A stretch of 64,000 bases of DNA from Flavobacterium hibernum (GTDB lineage Bacteria; Bacteroidota; Bacteroidia; Flavobacteriales; Flavobacteriaceae), in contig NZ_JPRK01000027.1 in assembly GCF_000832125.1 (NCBI RefSeq), positions 147,042 to 211,041 on the forward strand, written 5' to 3'. Below the pieces are notes generated by a model that ran no database searches, was not told the DNA's origin, and was given only the letters and a program-made list of their open reading frames with translations. Within the stretch, counting starts at the first letter, position 1. Each line of letters opens with the position of its first letter. This document shows positions 15,001 through 20,158 of this stretch, in pieces. The position numbers and the translations under genes are program-made.

Positions 15001-16162
15001 TCCCCGGATTACATGGAGACAATGCTTTAGTAATTACAGGATTCGATGTTAATTGTGCAGGTGCATTTGGTATAATTACACTCGTTTTATTATCAACTAC
15101 ACATTTTGTTTCTTGAATCACGGTTTCAACTCTGTAGGTACCAGGATCTAGATCTTTAAATGTGTATTCTAATTCCTTACCTACTTCTACATCATAAAAT
15201 GCTAAACGAGTTGTACTACTTGCTGGCTTATATACATTAAAAGTGTAGGCTTTGCTATTATCGTTTTTAATTACTTTTATACTTCCTTTTCCATTAAAAC
15301 ATCTTGGCGCAACCACTTCTGTAGTGACTGCTAATGTTACACTTTTAATATCTTGATTTAAAACCTTAAATTCACATGAACCAACTACATCTTTTATTCT
15401 AATAAATGCTGTGTAATTACCCGGAGTCATTGTTGTAAAAGTATTGTTTACATCCCAACTTCCTGGAGCTCCTGTTGTAGTAAAACTATATTCATATCCG
15501 CTTCCAAATCCACCAACAGTGATTTTACCGGGAATTTGGCAAGTTCCGCTGGCATTTTTAATAATATCGCTTTTGGTAATAGCGGTAGGTATTAAAGTAT
15601 TTTGATAAACATTAAAATAAAAAGTATAAGGATTTCCAGCATTGTCTATGATCTTAATTCTAAATTGACCTGCTGAATTTGCCAAATAATCTTTTCCTTC
15701 GGCTACTTTTACCCAACACGATGGCGATGCATTATCGTTAGCACAATCACTATTTGAAACTGTTACACAACTACCTCCGGATATAAATCTTTCCCAAATA
15801 ATAGATTTCGCATCTGTTATTTTAGTATCGATTGGGCGAGAATCATTTCCTCCACACAAGAATAATTTTGGCAATTTTTTTCCATCATTTGGACATTCTG
15901 CTACTTGTCCCGCATAAGGTAATTGTGCATATGGAATTACTGGATTTTCAAGTACTGCAGCACTACTAACTTTATTTGTGTCATCATTAGTATAAGTACC
16001 AAACTGCTCATTTGATGCAAAACTGCCCATTAAAAACTTTTCGGTTCTTAATCCTTGGTTAGTCCTGTCAACATTTGACACCAAATTTTGAGAGTAGGAA
16101 ATAATGCTCTGCAAGAAAATCAAAGACATTAATCCAAATTTTAGAATAGTAGGGTTTTTCAT
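1..16162 (-). CDS. sprB: Giant SprB-like gliding motility adhesin, 3' end cut by window
   Basis: The frame starts at ATG 16,162 and every place sampled down to position 2 is open, giving at least 5,387 codons with no stop before the left edge. The start reads MKNPTILKFGLMSLIFLQSI, a signal peptide ending near YSQN. After an N-terminal region (LPKLFLCGGNDSRPI) the protein is a string of about 90-residue beta-sandwich repeats. Each has the pattern GC...VKD, then CNG..DG, then GG..PY.Y, then GLxxGTYTV.V.D. I counted about 28 in positions 1-7,540, so roughly 55 in the window. Residues about 700-908 are a different, non-repeated domain. In F. johnsoniae SprB is a roughly 6,500-residue T9SS-secreted filament moved along the cell surface during gliding. 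The size, repeat type and upstream sprC/sprD-like genes fit that; the C-terminal sorting domain lies outside the window. Confidence 0.85.
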   Translation of the reverse strand, partial: MKNPTILKFGLMSLIFLQSIISYSQNLVSNVDRTNQGLRTEKFLMGSFASNEQFGTYTNDDTNKVSSAAVLENPVIPYAQLPYAGQVAECPNDGKKLPKLFLCGGNDSRPIDTKITDAKSIIWERFISGGSCVTVSNSDCANDNASPSCWVKVAEGKDYLANSAGQFRIKIIDNAGNPYTFYFNVYQNTLIPTAITKSDIIKNASGTCQIPGKITVGGFGSGYEYSFTTTGAPGSWDVNNTFTTMTPGNYTAFIRIKDVVGSCEFKVLNQDIKSVTLAVTTEVVAPRCFNGKGSIKVIKNDNSKAYTFNVYKPASSTTRLAFYDVEVGKELEYTFKDLDPGTYRVETVIQETKCVVDNKTSVIIPNAPAQLTSNPVITKALSPCNPGTITVGTGGGTTPYRYLVSINSAPFFQNANNVITTVLSGSYLIRIEDANGCAVEKTIPVPDVNKPTYTVSKTDGDCANPNGKITINVTDNKGYTIETRLLGENSYTLLTYDKMALTGITGNRDYSNVPPENYIVSVKYTKSGTTCTDPDFPIAIGLTTALTASVGVAELSGCGIAPNTLQGKVRITNAEGGVPITGVNGPYQYSYDDRKTWTTDKEAYVDPGKHVFYIKDAKCEIPLPAITLLTKPDAPTIKVDDPVFNCDGSATTTVTVTNSGSGSPQFTYDYFMDGVLNTSTPTNIFKNVPQGDHTISVSYNVVSVPTESVLLNETFGSGPDVSSPGINPNFCWERQVEATKCNNNKLFGNGEYTVTNSLKNNPYGGWWSPKDNTSKGTNSNGRFLAVDAGNAIPNNAVLYRKTINDIIPNVPIKVTFVATNLLIKTNTQPDASLTVELQNGSGVALSSQSTGKIPKTEGWVPYTRTIDPGNNTSLDFVLRLELSQVNGIDFAVDDLVVTQMPKACNTVANFPIFVDGSKAFSAGITGYKDVRCSGEQNGEITLSAKNFDATKGFQYLVTGDPAGWQTVIPVPAATSGSITLKNLPSKIYNISIRYDDKAGSCVFPVAQEIKSPKKLKVDAWVDQVLKCSGGAIIKAKASDGTPGYQYELRETDGVTVVKAFQDSDTFLDIKKTGNYKVVAKDLNECQTEVLASVDIVAPVKPKLEIVPSSVCFDKNTGTNITIKVTDGVPDYTYTVRYNGGTPSGPSATFTGPNFTYKALNEGTYEFLVTDSYGCTSVDPVTQVITAQLLAATPVTSPLDCDPAPANLAVITGTIEGGKAPFSVTITTGDKTGTLVPPTITGNTFTYTTAVSGDYTFTIKDGNNCTTTSDAKINALVPITLSSTDVNPKCSGSSDGTILLKPGGGTGKFTYSRDGIFYDDTSYYTGLSAGVEYTFYVKDDNRCTKSIKVTLVAPNPISGTATITTAYTCLDPATITVGAVVTGGNGVYKYTLNRDGVALITQPTKVFNNISVAGDYTVTITDSNSCTFTTTPKLTIVDLNPPKGMTITTTTDATCPNNTGSVTITNVVNAANVPVSTTGLEYRIVSPTATPFQLSNVFDNIKADITYKFEVRDANKCTFEKTHLIDLPKVFTVVGTPTSIKCFGASDGSATFTVSGIAVGTSYSYSVDTTPPITGSGTSTTDPFDITVSGLGAGLHTIAVTNSVTKCIVIEKVTVAGPASALKLNPSDLTHVTCKVLGTAKINAVGGSGTYTYTVTQKTPVVGTAINQTNDNLFKNLVAGTYSVSVTDGTGCNVAGTDFTINPEVKPIASIDGSSVYCAGGSGATLKVNPNTQTNYTYSINKGTAKADGTFSGLTPGKYTIRVTDTSTGCFIDLDEEIIAIPISASTKLLADLDCDVAPASSDASIEVTILDGYPDYKYRHNTSGVFTTEAYTDVAAGSNKFTFDTGASGTHYFEITDKKGCTTIVSRVINVKETPTAIATPTNPKCYNGTDGSIVVTASLGLSPYSYEVSTTSATTGFSTMLTNKLSNVGAGTYWIRVTDSKKCFVVVSKTLTNPTELTAHADVTIPLTCGALNAPQSATITVTIDKPGTPFTGPNKYLYSYNGVLPAVSSNTYTTTTSGPVSVVVYDANNCPFTVVDSPDIKALDAPQNMTFDAPVAVTCAPGSDKTSLTVKVDKGVPPFKFEITDTDAAVTPPTPVATNILTQDHTFNGLAPGKYYFKVTDNNKCTTEGEFTIDKPLPVLVDGSLVSNVVCQGSSDGKLTFTVSGNSGAFSYELRNSANVLVPIIQSTQTLNVIDYTGLPAETYTITITNPGTKCTASKTIGVKEATVKLAFILPTITAITCSPNNGKVVINTVGGWGNNRYTLTLPNGTKVGPQSNSTFNNLTQSGTYGISVTDLSGTGCTITDTFDVDAPVQPDASIDLVASDLCFDETGKAEIVVTPAATSPSYRYNINDGNYQVSGTFSNLNPGSYIVKVKDITTGCILTLAAQTIETELKFNADLNIAADCNGQNTEIKGTVSGGKTPYTYTVTTNGVLDATVRTVIGTTFLYTDPDAANASLNTTYIFTLKDASTTKCSLTSTVNVAAKTKPVFTATPNSTILCNGDARGSITVAIDQSKGIGPYVTKVVKDNSALVPATADVDYGSKTTGLPAGDYKIRVTDSKGCFSDEIAKIEEPTKIDFKLVDTQITCIGGTTGTTFGSIAVTLLTGGSKNAAPAASGYVYTLTSNTSPTQVYNATGNENHTFQILNFGSYELTVSDINGCSVTKKVNMASPVDEMEIVVAPGTPSCTTASLIVTAKPKIAGGPYYFAKYPLDPLDPNKYDYATYSALYQKADAVAPPALPGDPLLLQSTFNNLNPGVIYSFIVYDDTTKCYYFKQAEVATETASTLESDVKSANVTCTGLGNGNVSFTFDKVQAGTEKVKYEIYNSLTNTLVSPAVSGTVVLPLKGANNVGPLKPGTYYILFTEQDLAGTTVCINSSKPFTISQSVVPLGLEAKSNVNDNCGLNKGLVEAFAKGGTVRAADVALGITAHPYLYQIYPDTGTLGAIDAADPDPTDETTFTTAFDVATQTSNTFNKEFGHYIVYVRDANGCIQNAFVEVKLDAEPFITAVVNSFCANEGSFAIDVELTTTGIGTHYYNLDNTGFVQIPSAKFSIPNLSSGNHTIKIKDFNGCGNTVNLPFIAEPLTIKASFTTPPNCEDTKGEITAVVTGGALPNNLEYTLEKTSLPAITNIVQNNDPKFVGIGAGNYKITVKDLTTTCTRSTTVDLVLPTLVDLEATDISTTPVDCTGAQGTSDNGTLTVNLKTSNNNPDYTYTITAVLPAVGTKTQVNNNVFTGLSAGDYDVTVKSGRGCDNTVRVNVPAPLAVVASAVATPFSCAIDPAITKVVVTGLGGTGSYNFSKNGTDYFPSNSTPADNKYTFEIGDTGSVQNPTYWLKDSNGCVQTTTLTTALQPLPKLISAIAKRSILPGSQIDCLNNQELIEVTVVGGSVPTNLKYEVSVNATPYSLISASSTSLTINYPATTAGATYRFRITDNVTGCQILSNLYNVPLFDAINVVATTVADVQCKLEKNGSIQITVSGYSGPYTYEVFDGATAVAGSAGSHDTATSNPFIIPFGLGEGTNYTVKVVEQAYPNCNTTSTAVIIKEPAVSLNLDPLDVTPLGCSTDGSVTVTAQGGWGNNVYTLTPPSGPAIVNNDGIFVNLRLDGPYGVSVKDANGCVDTDSFTLVLPTPPIATITATSDYCYDSTNKATLVVKASLGVGPYLFSIDNGDTFLPSNTLPLPDDTYTFSNLSPGSYDVFVKDAYGCQSLVSVKADIKSQLFASATNEKDIFCTGTTVDGTIKIIAVGGYGSYTYTVKNPAGVVSAPIAFPAGLDTAYYTVPSTDSGNYEIVVYDARNCSYVITNEVVMNPPTPVDLLITDIDITPVDCNAPQGTNNNGTITVNLRPVNNSDSYNYTLTPTLPAGPAKTQGISVFSGLAPGKYNISVTSNLNCEANVDVEILDPVAVTATASAVPFSCAVNPTKTTAVVTGGGGTGTYTFSIDGIRYFASNSVPVDNKYTFELTDNGSIQNPTFYVKDSKGCIQTTTLTTALDPLPKLSSVVGLFGPDMDCVNNKQEINVAISGGSNLPNPFTYNVYKDGTLIAGPIPVTGNTFTYDALSVGSYYEFEVLDNNTKCSLKSTSYEIPVFDKVKVVASTFANVDCKGNASGAIEINILNYSGTYDYAVYKGATAVAGASGSHDTATSNPFVIPFGLLEGNNYTVRIVETGFPSCPATSNAVIITEPDPLDLSGFKVSVKNQNCHDLKAVLTIDETTIVGGTSGYMYTYVPTTTPPTIPASGDYKPFTTIAIATSKISPAFDSYDVYVRDAQGCFDHVTVNISQDPMPSITSAIPTQCPSTAGTYDIPVIATGFTANLEYSLDGNSWGTNNVLVVKTTGNHTVYVRDENKCEVTRVVNILEPLKLLYDITGKPTCNGNQGEVTLIPSGGTVTPSYEYSKDNWVSSQPTPVFSGLTPGTYTFSVRDTGTNCTKDVEVVFETPNTLIDFSLTPSKVLCNGGSTGSITVNMATQTATVNNNPVYTYAINPSPTGVVLVGNVFTNLPKGTYTVTVTSGKGCPVDKTIDVEEPLAITVPNPNVLDFGCTTINKTNNATITVGMPSGGSNDYKVYEFLKNGNPVPVQRGDNPVYIEPDLLGGNYVINVYDTNGCLGTTTATIKPFVAIDFATPSAITVTKEITCINDQDIQVNVTTTGTTTPMPVLSYNVKGTSAGSTYDVTNNNGAFPGLTIGNYLVTVTNTSTGCVLTMIHYVNDPNTFDLVASNVNNVVCFGTATGSVDLTIVDNEVSPSNDAGAFDYTITGPVNVTGNSGGATINISNLLAGTYTVKARLSGKPTCDVETTFFIEGPASALTLKEVHTPISCNPGNDGTILAIAEGGWAGDLQYELVGPVSFAYSSQLLFEGLTPGFYTLNVKDVNGCIQTATVTLKNPDQIVVTARATVSALMCNGDNSGEITVDLPTGGQGSNYSYILNYLSLNPVISSEAQTSPVFAGLAAGTYSVTVVDGLNCTSQPSADVVISEPARVEPTLVMESRITCKTAATLTLSAIGGTAPYEYSADQAFTTVLGRFASSTTFAVAIGDHQYYVRDSKGCVGAISGNITVNPITPLSLDLDLSDAKVYCKGSATASIDASGIGGLGDYIYTLLNNSGTVVRAAQPTGYFDLLPQGTYVVRVDSGDCQYDSAPITINEPNTALTVSSVATDASCFAANDGKIVITASGGTGVIKYAISPNLGMFDDKFVFDRLAPGAYKVVVQDENSCFEILDLQINEPPLLGAKVVGPILQEICDGDKDGSFSVEIFGGKPPYSVSLDNENGTYLPVTGTNYDFTKLKGGSHTVYIKDATCISTLNVMMDNAVILNPTFEINYDCVNNAQTNMITVTVDQSNTDLSLVDYALDSDTGPFQPSNIFTNVAPGNHFIVARHLNGCKVPTTSFNI
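3600..7420 (-). repeat. Higher-order tandem duplication inside the adhesin (two 1.9-kb blocks)
   Basis: Two consecutive blocks of about 1.91 kb, each holding about seven of the 90-residue repeats, match each other unit by unit. Corresponding landmarks are 3648/5552, 3930/5845, 4217/6137, 4480/6398, 4765/6680 and 5041/6943, a steady offset of about 1,900-1,920 bp. The first four units match clearly at nucleotide level and the last ones more weakly. This looks like duplication of a multi-domain block followed by divergence. Confidence 0.75.
13437..14060 (-). other. Non-repeat domain embedded in the adhesin (about 200 residues)
   Basis: Adhesin residues about 700-908 break the 90-residue repeat pattern. 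The translation includes VLLNETFGSGPDVSSPGINP, FCWERQVEATKCNNNKLFGN, GRFLAVDAGNAIPNNAVLYR and SLTVELQNGSG, then LDFVLRLELSQVNGIDFAVD. The order 'FG.G ... GRFL.VDA ... VLYRK.I ... V.F.A.NLL ... L.V.L...' resembles the jelly-roll (carbohydrate-binding or MAM-like) modules of Bacteroidetes surface proteins. The fold is inferred from pattern only. Confidence 0.55.
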
Positions 16163-16182
16163 AACAATCACTTTTTAGCTTC

Positions 16183-16216
16183 ATTCTATACTTTAAGGGG
16201 CTTTAAAGCATAGAAT
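16183..16216 (-). promoter_or_regulatory. Hairpin in the sprB leader
   Basis: Positions 16,183-16,196 and 16,203-16,216 are inverted repeats (14 bp, one G-U type mismatch) around a 6-base loop. The hairpin sits about 20 bases upstream of the adhesin ATG and has no T-tract after it, so it is not a standard terminator. It could stabilise the message or regulate translation of the adhesin. Confidence 0.5.
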
Positions 16217-16244
16217 TTTCGGCTTTTTTAAATATTTATCTTAT

Positions 16245-16267
16245 AGGCATTTTTTAAAAAAATGCCT
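16245..16267. promoter_or_regulatory. A/T-rich palindrome between sprD-like and sprB-like genes
   Basis: AGGCAT and ATGCCT flank an A/T core, forming a 23-base palindrome 21 bases past the sprD-like stop. No run of T follows in the direction of transcription. It may be a weak attenuator or processing site that lowers read-through into the adhesin gene. Confidence 0.4.
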
Positions 16268-16287
16268 TTTATTTTATTATATATCTC

Positions 16288-19200
16288 TTAATTCTCAACT
16301 TTTACAATGGCCATTTTTCCGTTATATGGCTTGCTTCCTTTTGCTTCTAATGCTTTAGTTGCTTCTGGTAAGCCATCAAATTTCTGGTAGTAGATGTAAT
16401 ACTTACTTGTTGTTACGTTGTAAAAGAAATTAACATCTGTACGACCTGCAGCCACTGCTTTTGCCAGGAATTGATCACGTTTTTCAGCACTGCTGTGAAC
16501 CGCAATAATTAAATAATAACCATTATCCGAATTTTTAATATTCTTGATAATTTGCATATTCGATTGATCTTCACCAAAATCAAAATCACTTGCGGTTAAT
16601 GGTGTACTGCTTAATTTTGTTGTTTCCTTGATACGTTTAAGAGCAGCAACGTCCTGTGCATATCTTCCTTGATCATTTTCGTAAGCAGCACGTTTAATTC
16701 TACGTTTCTTTTCGATTTCAGTTTCTGCTTTAATGCGTTCTAAATTCGAAATTAATACCGCGCTGTCTTGTTCCATTTTCAATTGAGCAGCTTTTAACTC
16801 GTTGATTTTTTCAAGATAAGCTTTGTTTAAAGCATCGTTTTTATTCGGGAATTTTTTAAGTCTTTCGTTATACAAATCAGTCAACTTCGTGATTTCATCT
16901 TTCTGAGCTTTGTTCGCTTCAGCAAGTTGTGCTTTCAAAGCTTCTAATTGACTGTTTTCTGCCGCAACACTTTTAAATGGTTTTGGCTCTTTGTAAATTC
17001 CTTTTTCACTTAAATCATTCTCTTCTCTTAAGTCATTCAAATCTCTTTGTTTATTAGCCACAGTTGTATTAAACTGCGATAATAAATCCTTTTGAATTTT
17101 ACTTCCGGTTTCAATTGAGAACGTTAAGTTATCAATCGCTTTTGCACTATCGTCTTTTGGAGCTGAAGCGGCTTTTGCTGCGGCATCGGCAGCTAATTTT
17201 GCATCTGCTAATAATTTAGCTTCGCGTGCTTCTTCGGCAAGTCTTAATTGTCTAATTTCTTCTTCAGCTTTTAATTTTTCGGTTGCTTCTGCGTCCGCTT
17301 TGGCTCTTTGATCTGCCAATAACTTAGCTTGCGCCGCTTGCATGTCTGCTTTTGCTTTAGCATCGGCAGCCAGTTTTGCTTGTAAAGCTTCTGCATCAGC
17401 TTTGGCTTTTGTATCTGCAGCTAATTTTGCTTGTAAGGCTTCAGCATCGGCTTTGGCTTTAGCATCGGCAGCTAATTTTGCTTGAAGTGCTTGAGCATCA
17501 ACTCTAGCTTTTTCTTCAGCAACTTGTCTTGCTTTTAACGCCTCAGCATCAGCTTTGGCTTTAGCGTCAGCAGCTAATTTCGCTTGCAATGCGTCTGCAT
17601 CGGCTTTTGCTTTGGCATCAGCAGCTAATTTTGCTTTAAGTGCATCTGCGTCAGCTTTGGCTTTAGCATCTGCTGCTAGTTTAGCTTTTAGGGCGTCTGC
17701 GTCAGCTTTTGCTTTAGCATCTGCAGCTAGTTTAGCTTTTAGGGCGTCTGCATCGGCTTTTGCTTTAGCATCTGCTGCTAATTTAGCAACGCGAGCATCT
17801 TCTGCTTCTTTTAATTGTTTTGCTTCGGCATCTGCCTTGGCTTTAGCAGTAGCTTCTGCATCTGCTTTTACTCTAGCATCAGCTATTAATTTTGCTTGCA
17901 AAGCTTCCATATCCGCTTTTGCTTTTGCATCGGCAGCTAATTTTGCCTGAAGAGCTTCTGCATCAGCTTTCGCTTTAGCATCTGCCGCTAATTTTGCTTG
18001 CAGTGCTTCTGCATCAGCTTTAGCTTTGGCATCTGCCGCTAATTTTGCCTGTAATGCTTGCGCATCGGCTTTTGCTCTAGCATCTGCAACTAATTTTGCT
18101 TGTAGTGCTTCTGCATCGGCTTTCGCTTTAGCATCTGCGGCTAGTTTTGCTTGTAATGCTTCTGCATCAGCTTTCGCTTTGGCATCGGCAGCTAATTTTG
18201 CTTGTAGTGCTTCGGCATCGGCTTTAGCTTTGGCATCAGCAGCTAATTTTATTTTTAGAGCTTCAGCATCCGCTTTCGCTTTTGCATCTGCAGCTATTCT
18301 TGCTTGTCTTGCTTCAGCATCAGCTTTCGCTTTAGCATCGGCAGCTAGTTTTTCTTTTAATGCAGCATCTTCGGCAGCTTTTGCTTTTGCATCGGCAGCT
18401 AACTTCGCTTTATTAGCAGCATCTATACTTGCTTTTGTTTTTGCAGCAGCAGCAGCAGCGACTTTTGCATCTGCAGCCAATCTCGCCTGAAGAGCATCTG
18501 AATCGGCTTTCGCTTTCGCATCTGCAGCTAAAATCGATTGTAAATCTGCAGCTTCAGCTTTTGCTTTTGCATCGGCTTTACGTTTTGCTTCTGCAGCATC
18601 TGCTTTCGTTTTAGCATCAGCAGCTAACTTAATTTTCAACGCTTCTGCATCAGCTTTAGCTTTTGCATCAGCAGCTAGTTTTACTTTTAAAGCTTCGGCA
18701 TCGGCCTTTGCTTTATCAGCAGCTAATTGTGCTTGTGTTTTTTGTGGTGCTGGTTTGCTTGCAGCAACTTTAGCTTTATTGGCTTCTGCATCCGCTTTCG
18801 CTTTTGCATCTGCAGCTAGTTTAACTTTCAAAGCTTCGGCATCAGCTCTTGCTTTATCTGCCGCTAATTGTGCTTGTGTTTTTTGTGGTGCTGGTTTACT
18901 TGCAGCAACTGGTTTTGCTTTTGCATTGGCTTGTGCATCGGCTTTGGCTTTAGCATCTGCCGCTAACTTAATCTTTAAGGCTTCAGCATCTGCCTTAGCT
19001 TTATTGTCAGCTTCTAATTTTGCTTTTGCAGCGGCTTCGGCATCAGCTTTTACTTTTTCTGCTGCAGCAAGTCTTATTTTAATTGCTTCAGCATCGGCTT
19101 TTGCTTTTGCTTCGGCAGCTAGTCTAGCTGTTTCGGCACCACTTACTCTGGTTATTGGAGCACTTGTCGTTTTCTTAGCTGGAACTGCTTTTGGTTTTGC

Positions 19201-20157
19201 AGGATCAATTAATGAACCTTCTTCGTCATCACCGTAGTAATAATTTTTGTTTTTGAATTTGTAAGCAATAGCAAATTCATGAGAACCTCCCATATTGGTA
19301 AAGTTACCCATGCCTCTTTCGTAGTTATATTCTATGGCAATACTTGGAGAGATATTTATTCCCAGACCTGCAGAAACTCCGTACAACGAATTGTATCCTG
19401 CTTGTGCCCAAACTCCTTTCGGAATTGTGATCATGGCTAATCCGGAAATTATGGTTTTGTCTTGTTTAATTTCTGTTTTTACAATTCCAGAAAATTTACT
19501 TCTGTCAAAAAAACCATAACTATCAATGTATCCTGTATACATTGCGTGTAATTCTATCGCTCTTTCCGGGTCTTTTTTTACAATTCCTGATCCAAAATTG
19601 TAAAGTATTAAATTGTTTACGGATAAACCGAAATCAAGAAAAGCTGTTCCGTAGTTTACACCAGGATTAATGGTCAATAAAGTACTTGAAGGATAATCTC
19701 CGTTTAAGATATTAGGATCATCTGTTATGATTTTTCCTTTGTTTAATCCGCTTTGGTAAACACCAACGTTCATACCAAAAGTTAAGTTACTGTCTTGCTC
19801 TAAAACGATGTTATGTGCAAAGTTTCCTATTCCTCCAAAAACTGTCATTAGACCGTAATTTTGTTGAAATAGACCAAAAGCAAATGCTTCGTTCTCTCTA
19901 AAACGTCCAGAATAATTGGCTAAATAAGTGTTTGGTGCGTTCTCAAATTGTACCCATTGTCTTTTATTATAAAAACTTGCATATGCATTTGTTTCGCGAA
20001 CAAAACTAAACGCTGGGTTAATTAAATATCTATTAAACTTTAAAGAATTTCTGATAGGTAATGAAAACGAAACAACTCCATCCTCTTGTGTAGTTTGAGA
20101 ATAGAGTGTATTTGAAAAACCGTAAAATAAAGTTATGAATAGTAAAATTTTCTTCAT
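16288..20157 (-). CDS. sprD: SprD-like protein: PorP/SprF barrel with TolA-like Ala-rich arm and SPOR-like end
   Basis: 1289 residues. The signal peptide (MKKILLFITLFYGFSNTLYS) is followed by a PorP/SprF-type outer-membrane barrel to about residue 320 (LINPAFSFVRETNAYASFYN; GVSAGLGINISPSIAIEYNY). Residues about 343-995 are an Ala/Lys/Asp-rich helix built from a 17-residue (51-bp) unit of the type LAADAKAKADAEALQAK, interrupted twice by KPAPQKTQAQ linkers. A coiled-coil stretch follows (about 1000-1200). The last 80 residues (YYLIIAVHSSAEKRDQFLAK) resemble a SPOR peptidoglycan-binding domain. The start lies one base past the SprC-like stop, so the genes are co-transcribed. The position just before the giant adhesin matches sprD of F. 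johnsoniae, which supports SprB-dependent gliding. The name rests on gene order and domains. Confidence 0.7.
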   Translation of the reverse strand: MKKILLFITLFYGFSNTLYSQTTQEDGVVSFSLPIRNSLKFNRYLINPAFSFVRETNAYASFYNKRQWVQFENAPNTYLANYSGRFRENEAFAFGLFQQNYGLMTVFGGIGNFAHNIVLEQDSNLTFGMNVGVYQSGLNKGKIITDDPNILNGDYPSSTLLTINPGVNYGTAFLDFGLSVNNLILYNFGSGIVKKDPERAIELHAMYTGYIDSYGFFDRSKFSGIVKTEIKQDKTIISGLAMITIPKGVWAQAGYNSLYGVSAGLGINISPSIAIEYNYERGMGNFTNMGGSHEFAIAYKFKNKNYYYGDDEEGSLIDPAKPKAVPAKKTTSAPITRVSGAETARLAAEAKAKADAEAIKIRLAAAEKVKADAEAAAKAKLEADNKAKADAEALKIKLAADAKAKADAQANAKAKPVAASKPAPQKTQAQLAADKARADAEALKVKLAADAKAKADAEANKAKVAASKPAPQKTQAQLAADKAKADAEALKVKLAADAKAKADAEALKIKLAADAKTKADAAEAKRKADAKAKAEAADLQSILAADAKAKADSDALQARLAADAKVAAAAAAKTKASIDAANKAKLAADAKAKAAEDAALKEKLAADAKAKADAEARQARIAADAKAKADAEALKIKLAADAKAKADAEALQAKLAADAKAKADAEALQAKLAADAKAKADAEALQAKLVADARAKADAQALQAKLAADAKAKADAEALQAKLAADAKAKADAEALQAKLAADAKAKADMEALQAKLIADARVKADAEATAKAKADAEAKQLKEAEDARVAKLAADAKAKADADALKAKLAADAKAKADADALKAKLAADAKAKADADALKAKLAADAKAKADADALQAKLAADAKAKADAEALKARQVAEEKARVDAQALQAKLAADAKAKADAEALQAKLAADTKAKADAEALQAKLAADAKAKADMQAAQAKLLADQRAKADAEATEKLKAEEEIRQLRLAEEAREAKLLADAKLAADAAAKAASAPKDDSAKAIDNLTFSIETGSKIQKDLLSQFNTTVANKQRDLNDLREENDLSEKGIYKEPKPFKSVAAENSQLEALKAQLAEANKAQKDEITKLTDLYNERLKKFPNKNDALNKAYLEKINELKAAQLKMEQDSAVLISNLERIKAETEIEKKRRIKRAAYENDQGRYAQDVAALKRIKETTKLSSTPLTASDFDFGEDQSNMQIIKNIKNSDNGYYLIIAVHSSAEKRDQFLAKAVAAGRTDVNFFYNVTTSKYYIYYQKFDGLPEATKALEAKGSKPYNGKMAIVKVEN
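17160..19130 (-). repeat. 51-bp tandem repeats encoding the Ala-rich helix
   Basis: The unit is 51 bp, as shown by adjacent copies beginning GCATCTGCCGCTAATTTTGC near 17,979 and again near 18,030. The copies encode nearly identical 17-residue peptides but differ at many third codon positions. The tract is coding throughout and produces long antisense open frames as a by-product. Confidence 0.85.
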
Positions 20158-20158
20158 A

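Noticed and set aside
1..16162. Reading the left 16 kb as non-coding because only short frames appear there
   Set aside because: One minus-strand frame is open from ATG 16,162 to the edge at every place sampled; it is cut by the window, so it has no stop and is easy to miss. The small frames there are shadows.
17160..19130. CRISPR array from the regular repeats
   Set aside because: The 51-bp units are contiguous, in frame and coding, with no unique spacers.
17555..19237. Long plus-strand open frames rich in Ala, Ser and Phe
   Set aside because: They are the antisense of the Ala-rich repeat tract of the SprD-like gene; the biased codons leave few stops in the other frame. They lack starts, domains and promoters of their own.
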